Below are positions 33,368-43,858 of a DNA stretch of 64,000 nt, piece after piece (position 1 is the stretch's first letter; the number at the start of each line of letters is the position of its first letter). Where the stretch lies: assembly GCA_963703165.1 (NCBI GenBank), contig OY969798.1:3410001-3474000 (forward strand), read 5' to 3'. The translations under genes were made by a program, and so were the position numbers. The notes under the pieces are model-generated. The model saw nothing but the letters and a program-made list of their open reading frames with translations. It did not search any database and was not told the origin of the DNA. This stretch comes from JBQTKD01 sp963703165 (GTDB taxonomy: Bacteria > Actinomycetota > Actinomycetes > Sporichthyales > Sporichthyaceae).

Positions 33368-33426
33368 GGGACGAGCGTTCGGCTCTGCCGAGCCGATGGA
33401 GGCTGTTGACGAGCGAAGCGAGGAGC
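33334..33426. repeat. interspersed repeat R1, copy 2
   Basis: It reads GGTTGAGGCGAGAGCAGAGC, then GAGGGACGAGCGTTCGGCTC, then GAGCCGATGGAGGCTGTTGA and CGAGCGAAGCGAGGAGC. It supplies the end of the aldolase frame. Confidence 0.75.
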
Positions 33427-33452
33427 ACCGTGCGAACTGACCTGACTGAGCG

Positions 33453-33905
33453 TCAGAGGACGAAGCGGACGATGCCTTCCAGGACGCAGGCGGGTTTGGT
33501 GCCGCCCTTGATCTCGATGACGCCAGGCAGGGTCGCCTGCAGTGCGCCGTCGAGTTGAGTGACCTCGCCGAGGGAGACGACGAGGCGCACCTCGGAGTCC
33601 ACCGGCACCGGGGCGGGGAACCGGACCTTGTTCAGGCCGTAGTTCACGCCCATCTTGACGCCCTTGACCTCGTAGACCGTCTGCACGAGCCCGCCGTAGA
33701 GCGAGAGCGTGAGCATGCCGTGGGCGATGGTCGTCCGGAACGGACCGGCGGCGGCTCGTTCGGGATCGACGTGGATCCACTGGTGGTCCCCGGTCGCGTC
33801 GGCGAACGTGTCGATCGTCTTCTGATCGACGGTCACCCAGTCCGAGGCGCCGAGCTCAGTACCGGCGGCAGCGACAAAGTCGTCAACGTTCTCGAAGGTA
33901 CGCAT
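33453..33905 (-). CDS. MaoC-like (R)-hydratase
   Basis: A 150-residue single hot-dog domain protein. The active-site motif FADATGDHQWIHVDPERA carries the catalytic Asp and His. PFRTTIAHGMLTLSLYGGLV and MGVNYGLNKVRFPAPVPVDSEVRL are typical of the NodN/Rv0130-like group. These proteins hydrate enoyl-CoA with R stereochemistry. The C-terminal CVLEGIVRFVL is normal. It is divergent from the LivG-type ATPase gene; a palindrome lies between them. Confidence 0.9.
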   Translation of the reverse strand: MRTFENVDDFVAAAGTELGASDWVTVDQKTIDTFADATGDHQWIHVDPERAAAGPFRTTIAHGMLTLSLYGGLVQTVYEVKGVKMGVNYGLNKVRFPAPVPVDSEVRLVVSLGEVTQLDGALQATLPGVIEIKGGTKPACVLEGIVRFVL

Positions 33906-33946
33906 GGAGGAAGCGTAGGGGTGGGATCAAGAGCCCCGGCGGTAGC

Positions 33947-33964
33947 CTGTACGGAGGCGTACAG
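33947..33964. promoter_or_regulatory. operator candidate between MaoC and ATPase genes
   Basis: CTGTAC-GGAGGC-GTACAG is a perfect inverted repeat of six-base arms in the divergent promoter region, 42 bases upstream of the MaoC ATG. No regulator gene is adjacent. Confidence 0.45.
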
Positions 33965-34050
33965 ACGATTGAGGCGAGCGGAGCCACGAGGGGCGAGGAA
34001 CGAGCGCTCGTGGGCTCCCGAGCCGATTGAGACTGTTCAGCGAATCGAAC
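33964..34050. repeat. interspersed repeat R1, copy 3
   Basis: It contains GACGATTGAGGCGAGCGGAGC, GGGGCGAGGAACGAGCGCTC and GGGCTCCCGAGCCGATTGAG in order, followed by ACTGTTCAGCGAATCGAAC. It lies just upstream of the LivG-type ATPase gene. Confidence 0.8.
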
Positions 34051-34075
34051 ACGCGGCTACCTAGGAGAGCGGTCC

Positions 34076-34885
34076 ATGACGCAGTCGAACGACGGCCTGT
34101 CGGTCCGTGAGGTCTCGGTGCGCTACGGCGGGCACCTGGCGGTCGACCGGATCAGCCTGGACGCACCCAAGGGTCGGATCACCGGGCTGATCGGCCCGAA
34201 CGGTGCCGGCAAGACGACGACGTTCAACGCCTGCTCCGGCCTGCTGCGCCCCACCTCCGGCACGGTCTCGTTGTTCGGCGAGGACGTCACCAGCAAGCCC
34301 CCGCACGCCCGCGCGCTGCGCGGCCTGGGCCGCACCTTCCAGCGCATGGAGCTGTTCGACTCCCTGACCGTGCGCGACAACGTCTCCCTCGGCCGGGAAG
34401 CAGGCCTGGCCGGGTCCAAGCCGTGGCGGCACCTGTTCGGTCGCCGCGCGGACGGTGCCGTGGTCGCCGAGGCGGTCGACGACGCGATCAAGGCCTGTGG
34501 CATCGAGGCGCTGGCCGCTCGTCGCCCCGCGGACCTCTCGACCGGTCAGCGGCGTCTGGTGGAACTGGCCCGCTGCATCGCCGGCGGATTCTCGATCATG
34601 CTGCTCGACGAGCCCTCCAGTGGCCTGGACAAGGCCGAGACCGAGAAGTTCGGCGCGATCCTGCGCGTGCTGGTCGAGCAGCGCGGCATCGGCATCCTGC
34701 TCGTCGAGCACGACATGGCCCTGGTCATGAGCGTCTGCGACTACATCCACGTGCTCGACTTCGGCAAGCCGATCTTCGAAGGCACCCCGCGCGAGGTCGG
34801 CAGCAGCGACCTGGTCCGCGCCGCCTACCTGGGCAGCGAGGCCGTCGAGGAAGTGCTCGAGAGCGACGACCCGGTCGCGTCCTGA
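34076..34885 (+). CDS. branched-chain amino-acid-type ABC ATPase (LivG-like), orphan
   Basis: A 269-residue ATPase. Walker A GPNGAGKTTT, Q-loop RTFQRMELFDSLTVRDNV (LivG-type), signature LSTGQRRLVELAR, Walker B IMLLDEPSSGLD and H-loop LLVEHDMALV are complete; the signature starts LST instead of LSY/LSG. LivG proteins power uptake with LivH/LivM permeases and LivJ binding proteins, but none of these is adjacent. The four LivJ-type proteins at 47-54 kb could in principle be partners. TTG start of the next gene follows 39 bases later. Confidence 0.88.
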   Translation: MTQSNDGLSVREVSVRYGGHLAVDRISLDAPKGRITGLIGPNGAGKTTTFNACSGLLRPTSGTVSLFGEDVTSKPPHARALRGLGRTFQRMELFDSLTVRDNVSLGREAGLAGSKPWRHLFGRRADGAVVAEAVDDAIKACGIEALAARRPADLSTGQRRLVELARCIAGGFSIMLLDEPSSGLDKAETEKFGAILRVLVEQRGIGILLVEHDMALVMSVCDYIHVLDFGKPIFEGTPREVGSSDLVRAAYLGSEAVEEVLESDDPVAS

Positions 34886-34923
34886 GCATCTGACGACAGC
34901 TCACCATCTGAAGGGGCGTCAGC

Positions 34924-35715
34924 TTGGCCGAGTACGAGTCGATCCGGGTCACCCGTCAGGGCGGCGTCGAGCACATCGAGCTGAACCGCCCGGAGGTCCT
35001 CAACTCCTGGAACATCCCGCTCGGACAGGAGCTGACAGCCGCGATCGCCGCGTGCGAGAAGGACCCCGAGGTCCGAGCGGTGCTGATCACCGGGGCCGGT
35101 CGCGGGTTCTCGGCCGGGGCCGACCTCAACTCCGTCGAGTGGACCCCCGACGGGATCCCGGACCTCTCGGTGCACCTGCGCGACACCTACGACCCGATGC
35201 TGCTGTCGATCCGCGAGTCCGGAAAGCCGTACATCGCCGGAGTGCACGGGATGGTCGCCGGCATCGGGGCCTCACTGGTCCTGGCCTGCGACCTGGTCGT
35301 CGCCTCGGAGTCGAGCTACTTCCTGATGGCCTTCATCAACATCGGCCTGATGCCCGACGGCGGTGCGCTGCGGTACCTGGCCGAGCGGGTCGGCCTGGCC
35401 CGCGCCGCGGAGCTGACGATGCTCGGCGAGCGGCTCCCGGCCGTCAAGGCGATGGACTGGGGCCTGGTCAACGCCGTTCACCCCGACGACGAGGCGCAGA
35501 CCGCGGCCATGGCGTTGGCGCAGCGGCTGGCCGGCTCACCCACGGTGGCGATCGGCAACATCAAGCGCACGCTGCACGAGACGGCGCAGGCGAACCTCGC
35601 GCAACAGTTGCGTGTGGAGGAGCAACGACAGCAGGAGCACGCCGGCACGGCCGACTTCGTGGAGGGCGTCACGGCTTTCATGGAGAAGCGCAAGCCCAAC
35701 TTCACCGGCTCTTAG
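34924..35715 (+). CDS. enoyl-CoA hydratase/isomerase family protein
   Basis: A 263-residue crotonase-fold protein starting at TTG 34924 after GAAGGGG. The oxyanion-hole motifs are RGFSAGADLNS and HGMVAGIGASLVLACDLVVAS. The acidic residue region GLMPDGGALRYLAERVGLARAAELTMLGERL fits a hydratase (PaaG/EchA-like). The C-terminus has EEQRQQEHAGTADFVEGVTAFMEKRKPNF. It probably acts in fatty or aromatic acid degradation. It likely shares a transcript with the ATPase before it. Confidence 0.9.
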   Translation: MAEYESIRVTRQGGVEHIELNRPEVLNSWNIPLGQELTAAIAACEKDPEVRAVLITGAGRGFSAGADLNSVEWTPDGIPDLSVHLRDTYDPMLLSIRESGKPYIAGVHGMVAGIGASLVLACDLVVASESSYFLMAFINIGLMPDGGALRYLAERVGLARAAELTMLGERLPAVKAMDWGLVNAVHPDDEAQTAAMALAQRLAGSPTVAIGNIKRTLHETAQANLAQQLRVEEQRQQEHAGTADFVEGVTAFMEKRKPNFTGS

Positions 35716-35791
35716 GCCGTTTGGCTTTCGTTTCCCTATGTTCCCTGGCGAGTCCGAGATGTCCGGTCGCGTGCGCCCTAGGCTTGATCAT

Positions 35792-36406
35792 GTGCTGAGT
35801 CTGCGAACCGCCTCGACCCGTCGTGTTGCCGCTGCCGCTGTGTCCGTCGCCGCGCTGCTCTCCTTGAGCGCCTGCGGTGGGGACGAGAAGGACCCGTTGG
35901 CCGGGGTCAATGCCCCCGCCGCGCCGACGGCCTCCGGCACCCCGACGCCGACCTTCGCCGCGGTCCCCGACGACGCGGGCAAGAAGTCCGACGCCGGCGC
36001 GGTGAAGTTCGCCGAGTACTACTTCGAGACCGTGCTCAACGAGGCCTACACGCTGGGCAAGGTCGACCGGCTCGTCGAGTTCTCCGGCCCGAACTGCGTC
36101 GTGTGCCGCGCCACCGTCGGCGACATCGCCTACTTCACGATCGCGCGCCAGGCCGCCCAGGGCGGCAAGGTCTCGGTGAGCGGGACGAAGATCGAGAACT
36201 CCAGCGCCGAGGTGACCACCGTCAAGCTGACCTACGCCGCGGACAAGTTGTCGTACAAGAACCTGGACGGTTCCACCGCGTACAGCGTGCCGGCCCGGTC
36301 CGGACAGGTCCTCTACGTCCAGATGCAGTGGGACGCCGAGTCGACCAACTGGAAGGTCAGCCAGATCGTCGACGAGTCCGTCGTGAAGGGCAACAGCGGC
36401 AACTGA
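35792..36406 (+). CDS. lipoprotein, DUF6318-like
   Basis: About 204 residues from GTG 35792; ATG 35759 in the same frame would add 11 residues. The signal ends LLSLSAC-GG, a lipoprotein site. After a proline/threonine-rich linker, the domain AVKFAEYYFETVLNEAYTLGKVDRLVEFSGPNCVVCRATVGDI, with two cysteines (CVVC), resembles DUF6318. It is presumably outside the membrane. Function unknown. Confidence 0.78.
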   Translation: MLSLRTASTRRVAAAAVSVAALLSLSACGGDEKDPLAGVNAPAAPTASGTPTPTFAAVPDDAGKKSDAGAVKFAEYYFETVLNEAYTLGKVDRLVEFSGPNCVVCRATVGDIAYFTIARQAAQGGKVSVSGTKIENSSAEVTTVKLTYAADKLSYKNLDGSTAYSVPARSGQVLYVQMQWDAESTNWKVSQIVDESVVKGNSGN

Positions 36407-36438
36407 CCGCGGCGCGGCACGCAACGCCGCTGGGAACT

Positions 36439-36534
36439 GATCCTCGCTGCGCTCGTCAACAAGCTCAATCGGCTCGGGATCCGTGAGCGCTCGTCCCTCG
36501 CCGCTCCCGGCTCCTCTCGCCTCAATCGCTTGTA
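36439..36534. repeat. interspersed repeat R1, copy 4 (inverted)
   Basis: Read on the minus strand it gives GCGATTGAGGCGAGAGGAGC, GGCGAGGGACGAGCGCTCAC, GATCCCGAGCCGATTGAGC and TTGTTGACGAGCGCAGCGAG. It is the longest copy and lies directly upstream of gcvP. Confidence 0.8.
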
Positions 36535-36549
36535 GGATTTCGGGCGACT

Positions 36550-39432
<2,883 letters not shown>

Positions 39433-39446
39433 TGCTCGCGATCTTC

Positions 39447-39473
39447 CTACCGTGGTAGTTACTACCACGGTAG
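39447..39473 (+). promoter_or_regulatory. operator of the toxin-antitoxin pair
   Basis: CTACCGTGGTAG and CTACCACGGTAG form a perfect 12-base inverted repeat around TTA. Each half is itself a CTACC-NN-GGTAG palindrome, so two dimers could bind 15 bases apart. It ends nine bases before the antitoxin GTG. Confidence 0.8.
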
Positions 39474-39482
39474 GATCGCCTC

Positions 39483-39752
39483 GTGGGTGTTGAGAAGTTC
39501 AGCGTCTCGTTCGAGTCCGAGCTCGGTCACGCGATCCGCGACGCCGCTGCGGGCGCGGACTCCAGCGTCTCCGCCTGGCTCGCGGAGGCTGCTGCGGCAC
39601 GACTGCGTTCGGAGGCCCTCGCCGGCGCCGTGACGGAGTGGGAAGAGCGCTTCGGGGCGCTGACCGAGGACGAGATCGCAGCAGCGGAACGCGTGCTCGA
39701 CGCGCCGGCGAGTCCCGTGCGCCGCCGCGCCACGAGCCGAGCGGCGGGCTGA
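39483..39752 (+). CDS. RHH-type antitoxin
   Basis: An 89-residue protein starting at GTG 39483. The N-terminus EKFSVSFESELGHAIRDAAAGADSSVSAWLAEAAAARLRSEAL has the beta-strand and two helices of a ribbon-helix-helix fold. The C-terminus (EEIAAAERVLD-type, then a basic tail) likely contacts the toxin. It precedes a PIN-domain gene with a one-base overlap, and a palindrome lies in its promoter. It should bind the toxin and repress the pair. Confidence 0.8.
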   Translation: MGVEKFSVSFESELGHAIRDAAAGADSSVSAWLAEAAAARLRSEALAGAVTEWEERFGALTEDEIAAAERVLDAPASPVRRRATSRAAG

Positions 39753-40129
39753 TGGCGCTGGTGCTCGACGCCGATGCGCTCATCGCGTACGACCGTGGCG
39801 ACCGCGCGGTGGCGGCTCTCATCGAGGCGACCAGGCGCCGTGGCGAGCCGGTCCGAACCTCGTCCGGATGCGTCGCGCAGGCTTGGCGGGGGGCGCCCAA
39901 GCAGGCCCTGCTTTCGCGCCTGCTGGGCGGAGTTCACGAGTTCGGCCTGAACCCGGACATCTCCCGGGTCGTGGGAGTGCTGCTGGGCACCGTCGGCAGC
40001 GCCGACGTCGTCGATGCCCATCTCGCCCTGCTCGCGCGCGACGTCGACACCGTGCTGACCAGTGATTCGGGAGATCTCGAAGCCTTGCTGGGGGAGCTGA
40101 ACTGCCGCGCGCGGGTCAGCGCCTGCTGA
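39752..40129 (+). CDS. PIN-domain toxin (VapC-like)
   Basis: A 125-residue protein starting at ATG 39752 in the TGATG overlap with the antitoxin. PIN features: LVLDADALIAYDRGD (first Asp), SADVVDAHLALLA (third acidic site) and VLTSDSGDLEALL (fourth). The usual Glu after the first helix is Gln in CVAQAWRG, a pattern I associate with one actinobacterial PIN group. VapC toxins cut tRNA or rRNA. Two cysteines lie in the last residues. Confidence 0.85.
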   Translation: MALVLDADALIAYDRGDRAVAALIEATRRRGEPVRTSSGCVAQAWRGAPKQALLSRLLGGVHEFGLNPDISRVVGVLLGTVGSADVVDAHLALLARDVDTVLTSDSGDLEALLGELNCRARVSAC

Positions 40130-40145
40130 CGTCGGACGCACAGAA

Positions 40146-40170
40146 GCCGCCCGGACACTCCACGGGCGGC
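40146..40170 (+). terminator. hairpin terminator after toxin gene
   Basis: GCCGCCCG and CGGGCGGC pair around a nine-base loop, 17 bases after the toxin stop. It lies between convergent genes. Just before it, GTCGGACGCAC resembles a fragment of repeat R2. Confidence 0.6.
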
Positions 40171-40237
40171 CTCCACTGCTCTAGACATCGTTGGGGCGGC
40201 TCCCGGCGTTACTGCCGGGTAGCCCTGGTGTCCCAGG

Positions 40238-40570
40238 TCACTGCGGGTAGATCGTCCGGACGCGCATCATCGTCTTGTTGCCGAGTTCGTCGATGACCTG
40301 CGCGTGGGTGGCCTGGACGCCGCCGTTGTAGACCACCGTGAGGCTCGTCGCGCCGTTGCCGGGGACGGAGGCGACGAGGTTGTTCCAGCCGGCGAAGATG
40401 CGCACGGCCTTGATCCCGTCTGCGTCGGAGATGTAGCACTCGCCGTTGCCGTTCCCGCAGGCTGCGCCGGTGGCGGCGGCCGCGGCCGGGCCCGCGACGG
40501 CGAGCAGGCCTGCGGTGCCGAGCAGGCCCGAGGCCAGGACGGCGGCGGCGCGACGGGTGGTGGTGTTCAT
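40238..40570 (-). CDS. small secreted protein
   Basis: A 110-residue protein; ATG 40570 is preceded by GAGGAGC. The signal peptide starts MNTTTRRAAAVLASGLLG and ends PAAAAA. The mature 78 residues have two cysteines (ACGNGNGECYI) and a compact mixed domain (DADGIKAVRIFAGWNNLVASVPGNGATSLTVVYNGG). No family recognised. It is divergent from a lipoprotein gene, with a palindrome between them. Confidence 0.7.
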   Translation of the reverse strand: MNTTTRRAAAVLASGLLGTAGLLAVAGPAAAAATGAACGNGNGECYISDADGIKAVRIFAGWNNLVASVPGNGATSLTVVYNGGVQATHAQVIDELGNKTMMRVRTIYPQ

Positions 40571-40657
40571 GGCTGCTCCTCGTGGTCGGTGGTGATCCGG
40601 TGCCGCACCTCGCGGTGCGGCGATGGGCCAAGTCCACCGGTCCGGGCGCGGGCAGTC

Positions 40658-40676
40658 TGGAGTAGCGCTTACTCCA
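40658..40676. promoter_or_regulatory. operator candidate between divergent exported proteins
   Basis: TGGAGTA-GCGCT-TACTCCA is an inverted repeat with seven-base arms, midway between the secreted protein (start 40570) and the lipoprotein (start 40768). GAGTAGC also occurs in the repeats at 41395-41423. Confidence 0.5.
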
Positions 40677-40767
40677 ACTCCGAGCGAGGCTCGAGGGCGG
40701 CCGGATCTTGGCCGGGCCTTGCCTGGCAACGGATCCCGAGATCGATTCGCAGATCTATCCTGGCGCG

Positions 40768-41313
40768 GTGGCTCGCGCCGTCGTACCGAGCGTGATCGCC
40801 GCAGGCTTGCTCGGACTGCTGAGCGGGTGCGGCGGGGCCCAGGCGAGCGCGCCGCCGGAACTTCCGATCGACCTCCTGGCGGCCGTGACCGGCCAGGTGG
40901 ACTGCGGCGGCGACACCATGGTGATGGTGCGTCAGTACCGTTACGACTTCAGTGGCGACGGCGTCCAAGATGCGTTGGTGGCCGTGCGATGCGACACCGG
41001 TGCCGGGAGCCCGCCCTCGAGCGTGTTCGCGCTGCAGGCAGGCGAGCAGGGGCCGCTGGTCGTCGGCAAGTTGCTGGACGGCGACGCGGGCGAGGTGGTC
41101 ACCGAGGTCACCGGGCAGGGCAGTGAGGCCATCGTGAAGGGGTTCGCGTTCTCCCCGACGGCACCGCGCTGCTGCCCGGATCTGGACGTGATGCATCGGT
41201 ATCAGTGGGTCGGCACGGCTTTCGGCCCCGGCGTGCGGACAGCCACCCCGCTGCCGACCGCCCAACCGTCCGACGACGAGCCGTCCGACCTCCCTGAGGA
41301 CGCGGCGGAGTAG
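40768..41313 (+). CDS. lipoprotein of unknown function
   Basis: A 181-residue protein from GTG 40768. The signal ends GLLSGC-GG (lipid site). The body has paired cysteines (VDCGGDTMVMVRQYRYDFSGDGVQDALVAVRCD and APRCCPDLDVMHRYQW). DFSGDGVQDALVAV resembles an FG-GAP/VCBS-type calcium loop. The tail is threonine/proline then acidic. Not recognised beyond this. Confidence 0.7.
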   Translation: MARAVVPSVIAAGLLGLLSGCGGAQASAPPELPIDLLAAVTGQVDCGGDTMVMVRQYRYDFSGDGVQDALVAVRCDTGAGSPPSSVFALQAGEQGPLVVGKLLDGDAGEVVTEVTGQGSEAIVKGFAFSPTAPRCCPDLDVMHRYQWVGTAFGPGVRTATPLPTAQPSDDEPSDLPEDAAE

Positions 41314-41394
41314 GGCCCGCCGGCACGGGTACGTGACGCGCGGAAGCTGAGAAGCAGCTCCGACTCGGTGGGACTAGTCGTCGTCGTGCCATGT

Positions 41395-41423
41395 GCTACG
41401 CGCGAGTAAGCTACGCTTGAGTA
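41395..41423 (+). promoter_or_regulatory. tandem 14-bp direct repeat upstream of fabG-like gene
   Basis: GCTACGCGCGAGTA and GCTACGCTTGAGTA lie one base apart, 65 bases before the GTG of the next gene. Two mismatches separate them. A tandem activator or repressor site is likely; no regulator gene is adjacent. Confidence 0.45.
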
Positions 41424-41487
41424 GCATCCGTAGGCTCGGCCACGGAAGCACTGTAGATACGTCCCGATCATTCATGCAGGGGGTTCA

Positions 41488-42252
41488 GTGGGCAGGTTCG
41501 GAGAGCGCGTCGTCCTCATTACGGGCGCTGCGCAGGGCATCGGCGCGGCCACCGCTCGTCGCTTCGCGGCTGAGGGCGCTCGCGTCGCCGTCGTCGACCT
41601 TTCCGAGGAGCGAGGCGCAGGCACCGTCGAGGAGATCACCTCGGCCGGCGGTACCGCCATCGCCATCGGCGCCGACGTGTCGAAGACCGACTCGGTCAAT
41701 GCCGCGATCTCGCGCACCGTCGAAGAACTCGGCGGCATTCACGTCCTCGTGAACAACGCGGGTGTCACCAAGGACAACATGCTCTTCAAGATGACCGAAG
41801 AGGATTGGGACACCTGCGTCGACGTCAGCCTCAAGGGCTCGTTCCTGATGGCGCAGGCTGCGCAGAAGCACATGGTCGAGGCCCGCTACGGCAAGATCAT
41901 CAATCTCTCCAGCATCTCCGCGCTGGGTAACCGCGGTCAGTCGAACTACTCCGCGGCCAAGGCCGGCATCCAGGGCCTGACCGCCACCATGGCGATCGAG
42001 CTCGGCCCGTTCAACATCAACGTCAACGCCGTCGCCCCGGGCTTCGTGCAGACGCCGATGACCGAGGCCACCGCCGGACGCATGGGCATCACCGTCGAAG
42101 AGTTTGTGAACGGCGCCGCCGCCACGCACCCGCTGCGTCGCGTCGCCCAGCCCGAGGACATCGCCGCCGTGATCGCCTTCCTCGCCTCCGAGGACGCGCG
42201 CCACGTCACCGGCCAGACCATCTACGTCAACGGCGGCAAGTTCACTGTGTAG
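41488..42252 (+). CDS. 3-oxoacyl-ACP reductase-like SDR (FabG family)
   Basis: A 254-residue short-chain dehydrogenase starting at GTG 41488 after AGGGGG. The cofactor motif TGAAQGIG is at residues 12-19, NNAG follows, and the catalytic Ser-Tyr-Lys set is in NLSSISALGNRGQSNYSAAKAG. The Asp in VAVVDLSEER suggests NAD(H) preference over NADP. FabG-like enzymes reduce 3-oxoacyl thioesters; the precise substrate is open. No fatty-acid synthesis genes are adjacent. Confidence 0.92.
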   Translation: MGRFGERVVLITGAAQGIGAATARRFAAEGARVAVVDLSEERGAGTVEEITSAGGTAIAIGADVSKTDSVNAAISRTVEELGGIHVLVNNAGVTKDNMLFKMTEEDWDTCVDVSLKGSFLMAQAAQKHMVEARYGKIINLSSISALGNRGQSNYSAAKAGIQGLTATMAIELGPFNINVNAVAPGFVQTPMTEATAGRMGITVEEFVNGAAATHPLRRVAQPEDIAAVIAFLASEDARHVTGQTIYVNGGKFTV

Positions 42253-42336
42253 TCAGACTGCTTCCTGCCTGCGCCGCGTTCCTTCTCGGGACGCGGCGCG
42301 GCTGCGTTTTAGCGGTGATGACGGGAGACTGAGGTC

Positions 42337-43017
42337 ATGGACAGCGCGGAGTGGGATGCCCGGTATCAGGCCGAACCGATGCTCTGGGGCATGGAACCGA
42401 ACCAGTTCGTGCACGACCGGTTGGTCGACGTCGAACCGGGAGTGGCGATCGACCTCGCCTGCGGCAACGGTCGCAACTCGGTGTGGCTGGCCGGCTGCGG
42501 CTGGAAGGTCACCGGGGTCGACATCTCCGGGGTGGCGCTTGAGCAGGCCGGTCAACGCTCCGAGCAGATCGGCGTGGCCGTCGATTGGGTGCAGGCCGAC
42601 GTCCGGCACTGGTCCCCGCCGGAGCCGGTGGACCTCGTCCTCGTCGCGTACCTGCACCTGCCGGTCGCCGAGCTGATCGCTGTGCTTGCCCGGGCCGGGA
42701 CGCTGCTGACTCCGCAGGGTCGGCTCCTCTATGTCGGACACTCCCGGACCAACTTCACCCGCGGCTTCGGCGGGCCGTCGGACCCTGCCGTGCTGATCGA
42801 GATCGCCGAGTTGGCCGAGGCCGCGCAGGAACTGCGGGTGCGGGAGCTGGCCCACCTGCTGCGTGACACCGACGCGGGCCCGGCCGTCGACATCATCCTC
42901 GACGCGGCGCCCTGGCACGCCGACGAGTTGGTCGAGGGGAGTCGAGCCTCGGGCGGGGAATGGCGTAGCAAGCTCGGGGAAGCTCACCACGGCGTCACCC
43001 GGGCGGGCGGCCGATGA
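42337..43017 (+). CDS. class I SAM-dependent methyltransferase
   Basis: A 226-residue enzyme. WDARYQAEPMLWGMEPNQFV and the SAM site AIDLACGNGRNSVWLAGCGWKVTGVDISGVALEQA are typical of the TehB/thiol-methyltransferase-like group. The acceptor is unknown. The ATG at 42337 is well placed; the stop overlaps the ATG of the next SDR gene by four bases (ATGA), so they form an operon. Confidence 0.88.
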   Translation: MDSAEWDARYQAEPMLWGMEPNQFVHDRLVDVEPGVAIDLACGNGRNSVWLAGCGWKVTGVDISGVALEQAGQRSEQIGVAVDWVQADVRHWSPPEPVDLVLVAYLHLPVAELIAVLARAGTLLTPQGRLLYVGHSRTNFTRGFGGPSDPAVLIEIAELAEAAQELRVRELAHLLRDTDAGPAVDIILDAAPWHADELVEGSRASGGEWRSKLGEAHHGVTRAGGR

Positions 43018-43745
43018 GCGTCGGAACGTTGATCGTCACCGGTGCGAGCCGGGGCATCGGTGCGGCGACCGCGATCCGTGCCGCGCAGGACGGTTGGGAC
43101 GTGGTGCTGACCTTCCGCAAGGACCGCGCCGCCGCGGAGGCGGTCGCTGCGGTGTGCCGGGACTTCGGCGTGCGCACCGACGTCATCTGCGTCGACGTGG
43201 CCGTCGAGATGGACGTACTGGATCTGTTCGAGCAGGCGCAGAACTTGGGCCCGGTCCGCGGCCTGGTCAACAACGCCGGCGTGATCACGCCGCTGGGACC
43301 GGTCGCCGACCTGGAGTCCGAGGACCTCGAGAACGTCTTCTCGGTCAACGTCTACGGCGCGTTCTTCTGCGCCCGCGAAGCAGTGCGGTTGATGCAGGAG
43401 GGCGGCGGCGGGTCCATCGTCAACGTGTCCTCGCGCGCCGCGGTGCTCGGATCCGCGGGCCGCTACGTCGGCTATGCCGCGTCCAAGGCCGCCCTGGACG
43501 CCTTGACGGTCGGTCTCGCCGGTGAGGTCGTCGGGCAGGGAATCCGGGTCAACGGCGTGCGCCCCGGAGTCGTCGACACCGAGATCCACGTCGACGACCC
43601 TGAGGTCCTCGCCCAGCGCGCGGCCATGATCCCGATGCGCCGCTTCGGCACCCCGGAAGAGATCGCCGAGGCCATCGTGTGGCTGCTGAGCCCCGCCGCC
43701 TCCTACGTCACCGGCACCACCCTCGACGTCGGCGGCGGGCTGTAG
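43014..43745 (+). CDS. SDR family oxidoreductase
   Basis: A 243-residue short-chain dehydrogenase. The cofactor motif TGASRGIG is at residues 9-16, NNAG in LVNNAGVITPLG, and the catalytic set in NVSSRAAVLGSAGRYVGYAASKAALD. The basic residues after strand two (TFRKDRAA) favour NADPH. The C-terminus SPAASYVTGTTLDVGGGL is standard. Substrate unknown. Two short direct repeats follow it. Confidence 0.92.
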   Translation: MSVGTLIVTGASRGIGAATAIRAAQDGWDVVLTFRKDRAAAEAVAAVCRDFGVRTDVICVDVAVEMDVLDLFEQAQNLGPVRGLVNNAGVITPLGPVADLESEDLENVFSVNVYGAFFCAREAVRLMQEGGGGSIVNVSSRAAVLGSAGRYVGYAASKAALDALTVGLAGEVVGQGIRVNGVRPGVVDTEIHVDDPEVLAQRAAMIPMRRFGTPEEIAEAIVWLLSPAASYVTGTTLDVGGGL

Positions 43746-43746
43746 G

Positions 43747-43772
43747 GCGTACGAAAATTGCACTCTCGGGGA
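43747..43772. repeat. 26-bp direct repeat R3, copy 1
   Basis: It runs GCGTACGAAAATTGCACTCT then CGGGGA, two bases after the SDR stop. The second copy, 65 bases further, differs at one base. Confidence 0.8.
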
Positions 43773-43811
43773 CTCAGAACCAGGGCAAACCCGGGCAATC
43801 CGATGGGTCGA

Positions 43812-43837
43812 GCGTACGAGAATTGCACTCTCGGGGA
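43812..43837. repeat. 26-bp direct repeat R3, copy 2
   Basis: It runs GCGTACGAGAATTGCACTCT then CGGGGA. Its CGAGA and TCTCG parts can pair as a short hairpin. It lies between the convergent SDR and ogt genes. Confidence 0.8.
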
Positions 43838-43858
43838 AGTTTTGGGACGCGGGGAGAT

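Noticed and set aside
36407..36549. Glycine riboswitch upstream of gcvP
   Set aside because: No tandem aptamer pattern is visible; the space is taken by repeat R1.
39638..39751. Longer N-terminus of the PIN toxin
   Set aside because: It would overlap the antitoxin gene in another frame; ATG 39752 in the TGATG overlap gives the correct PIN start.
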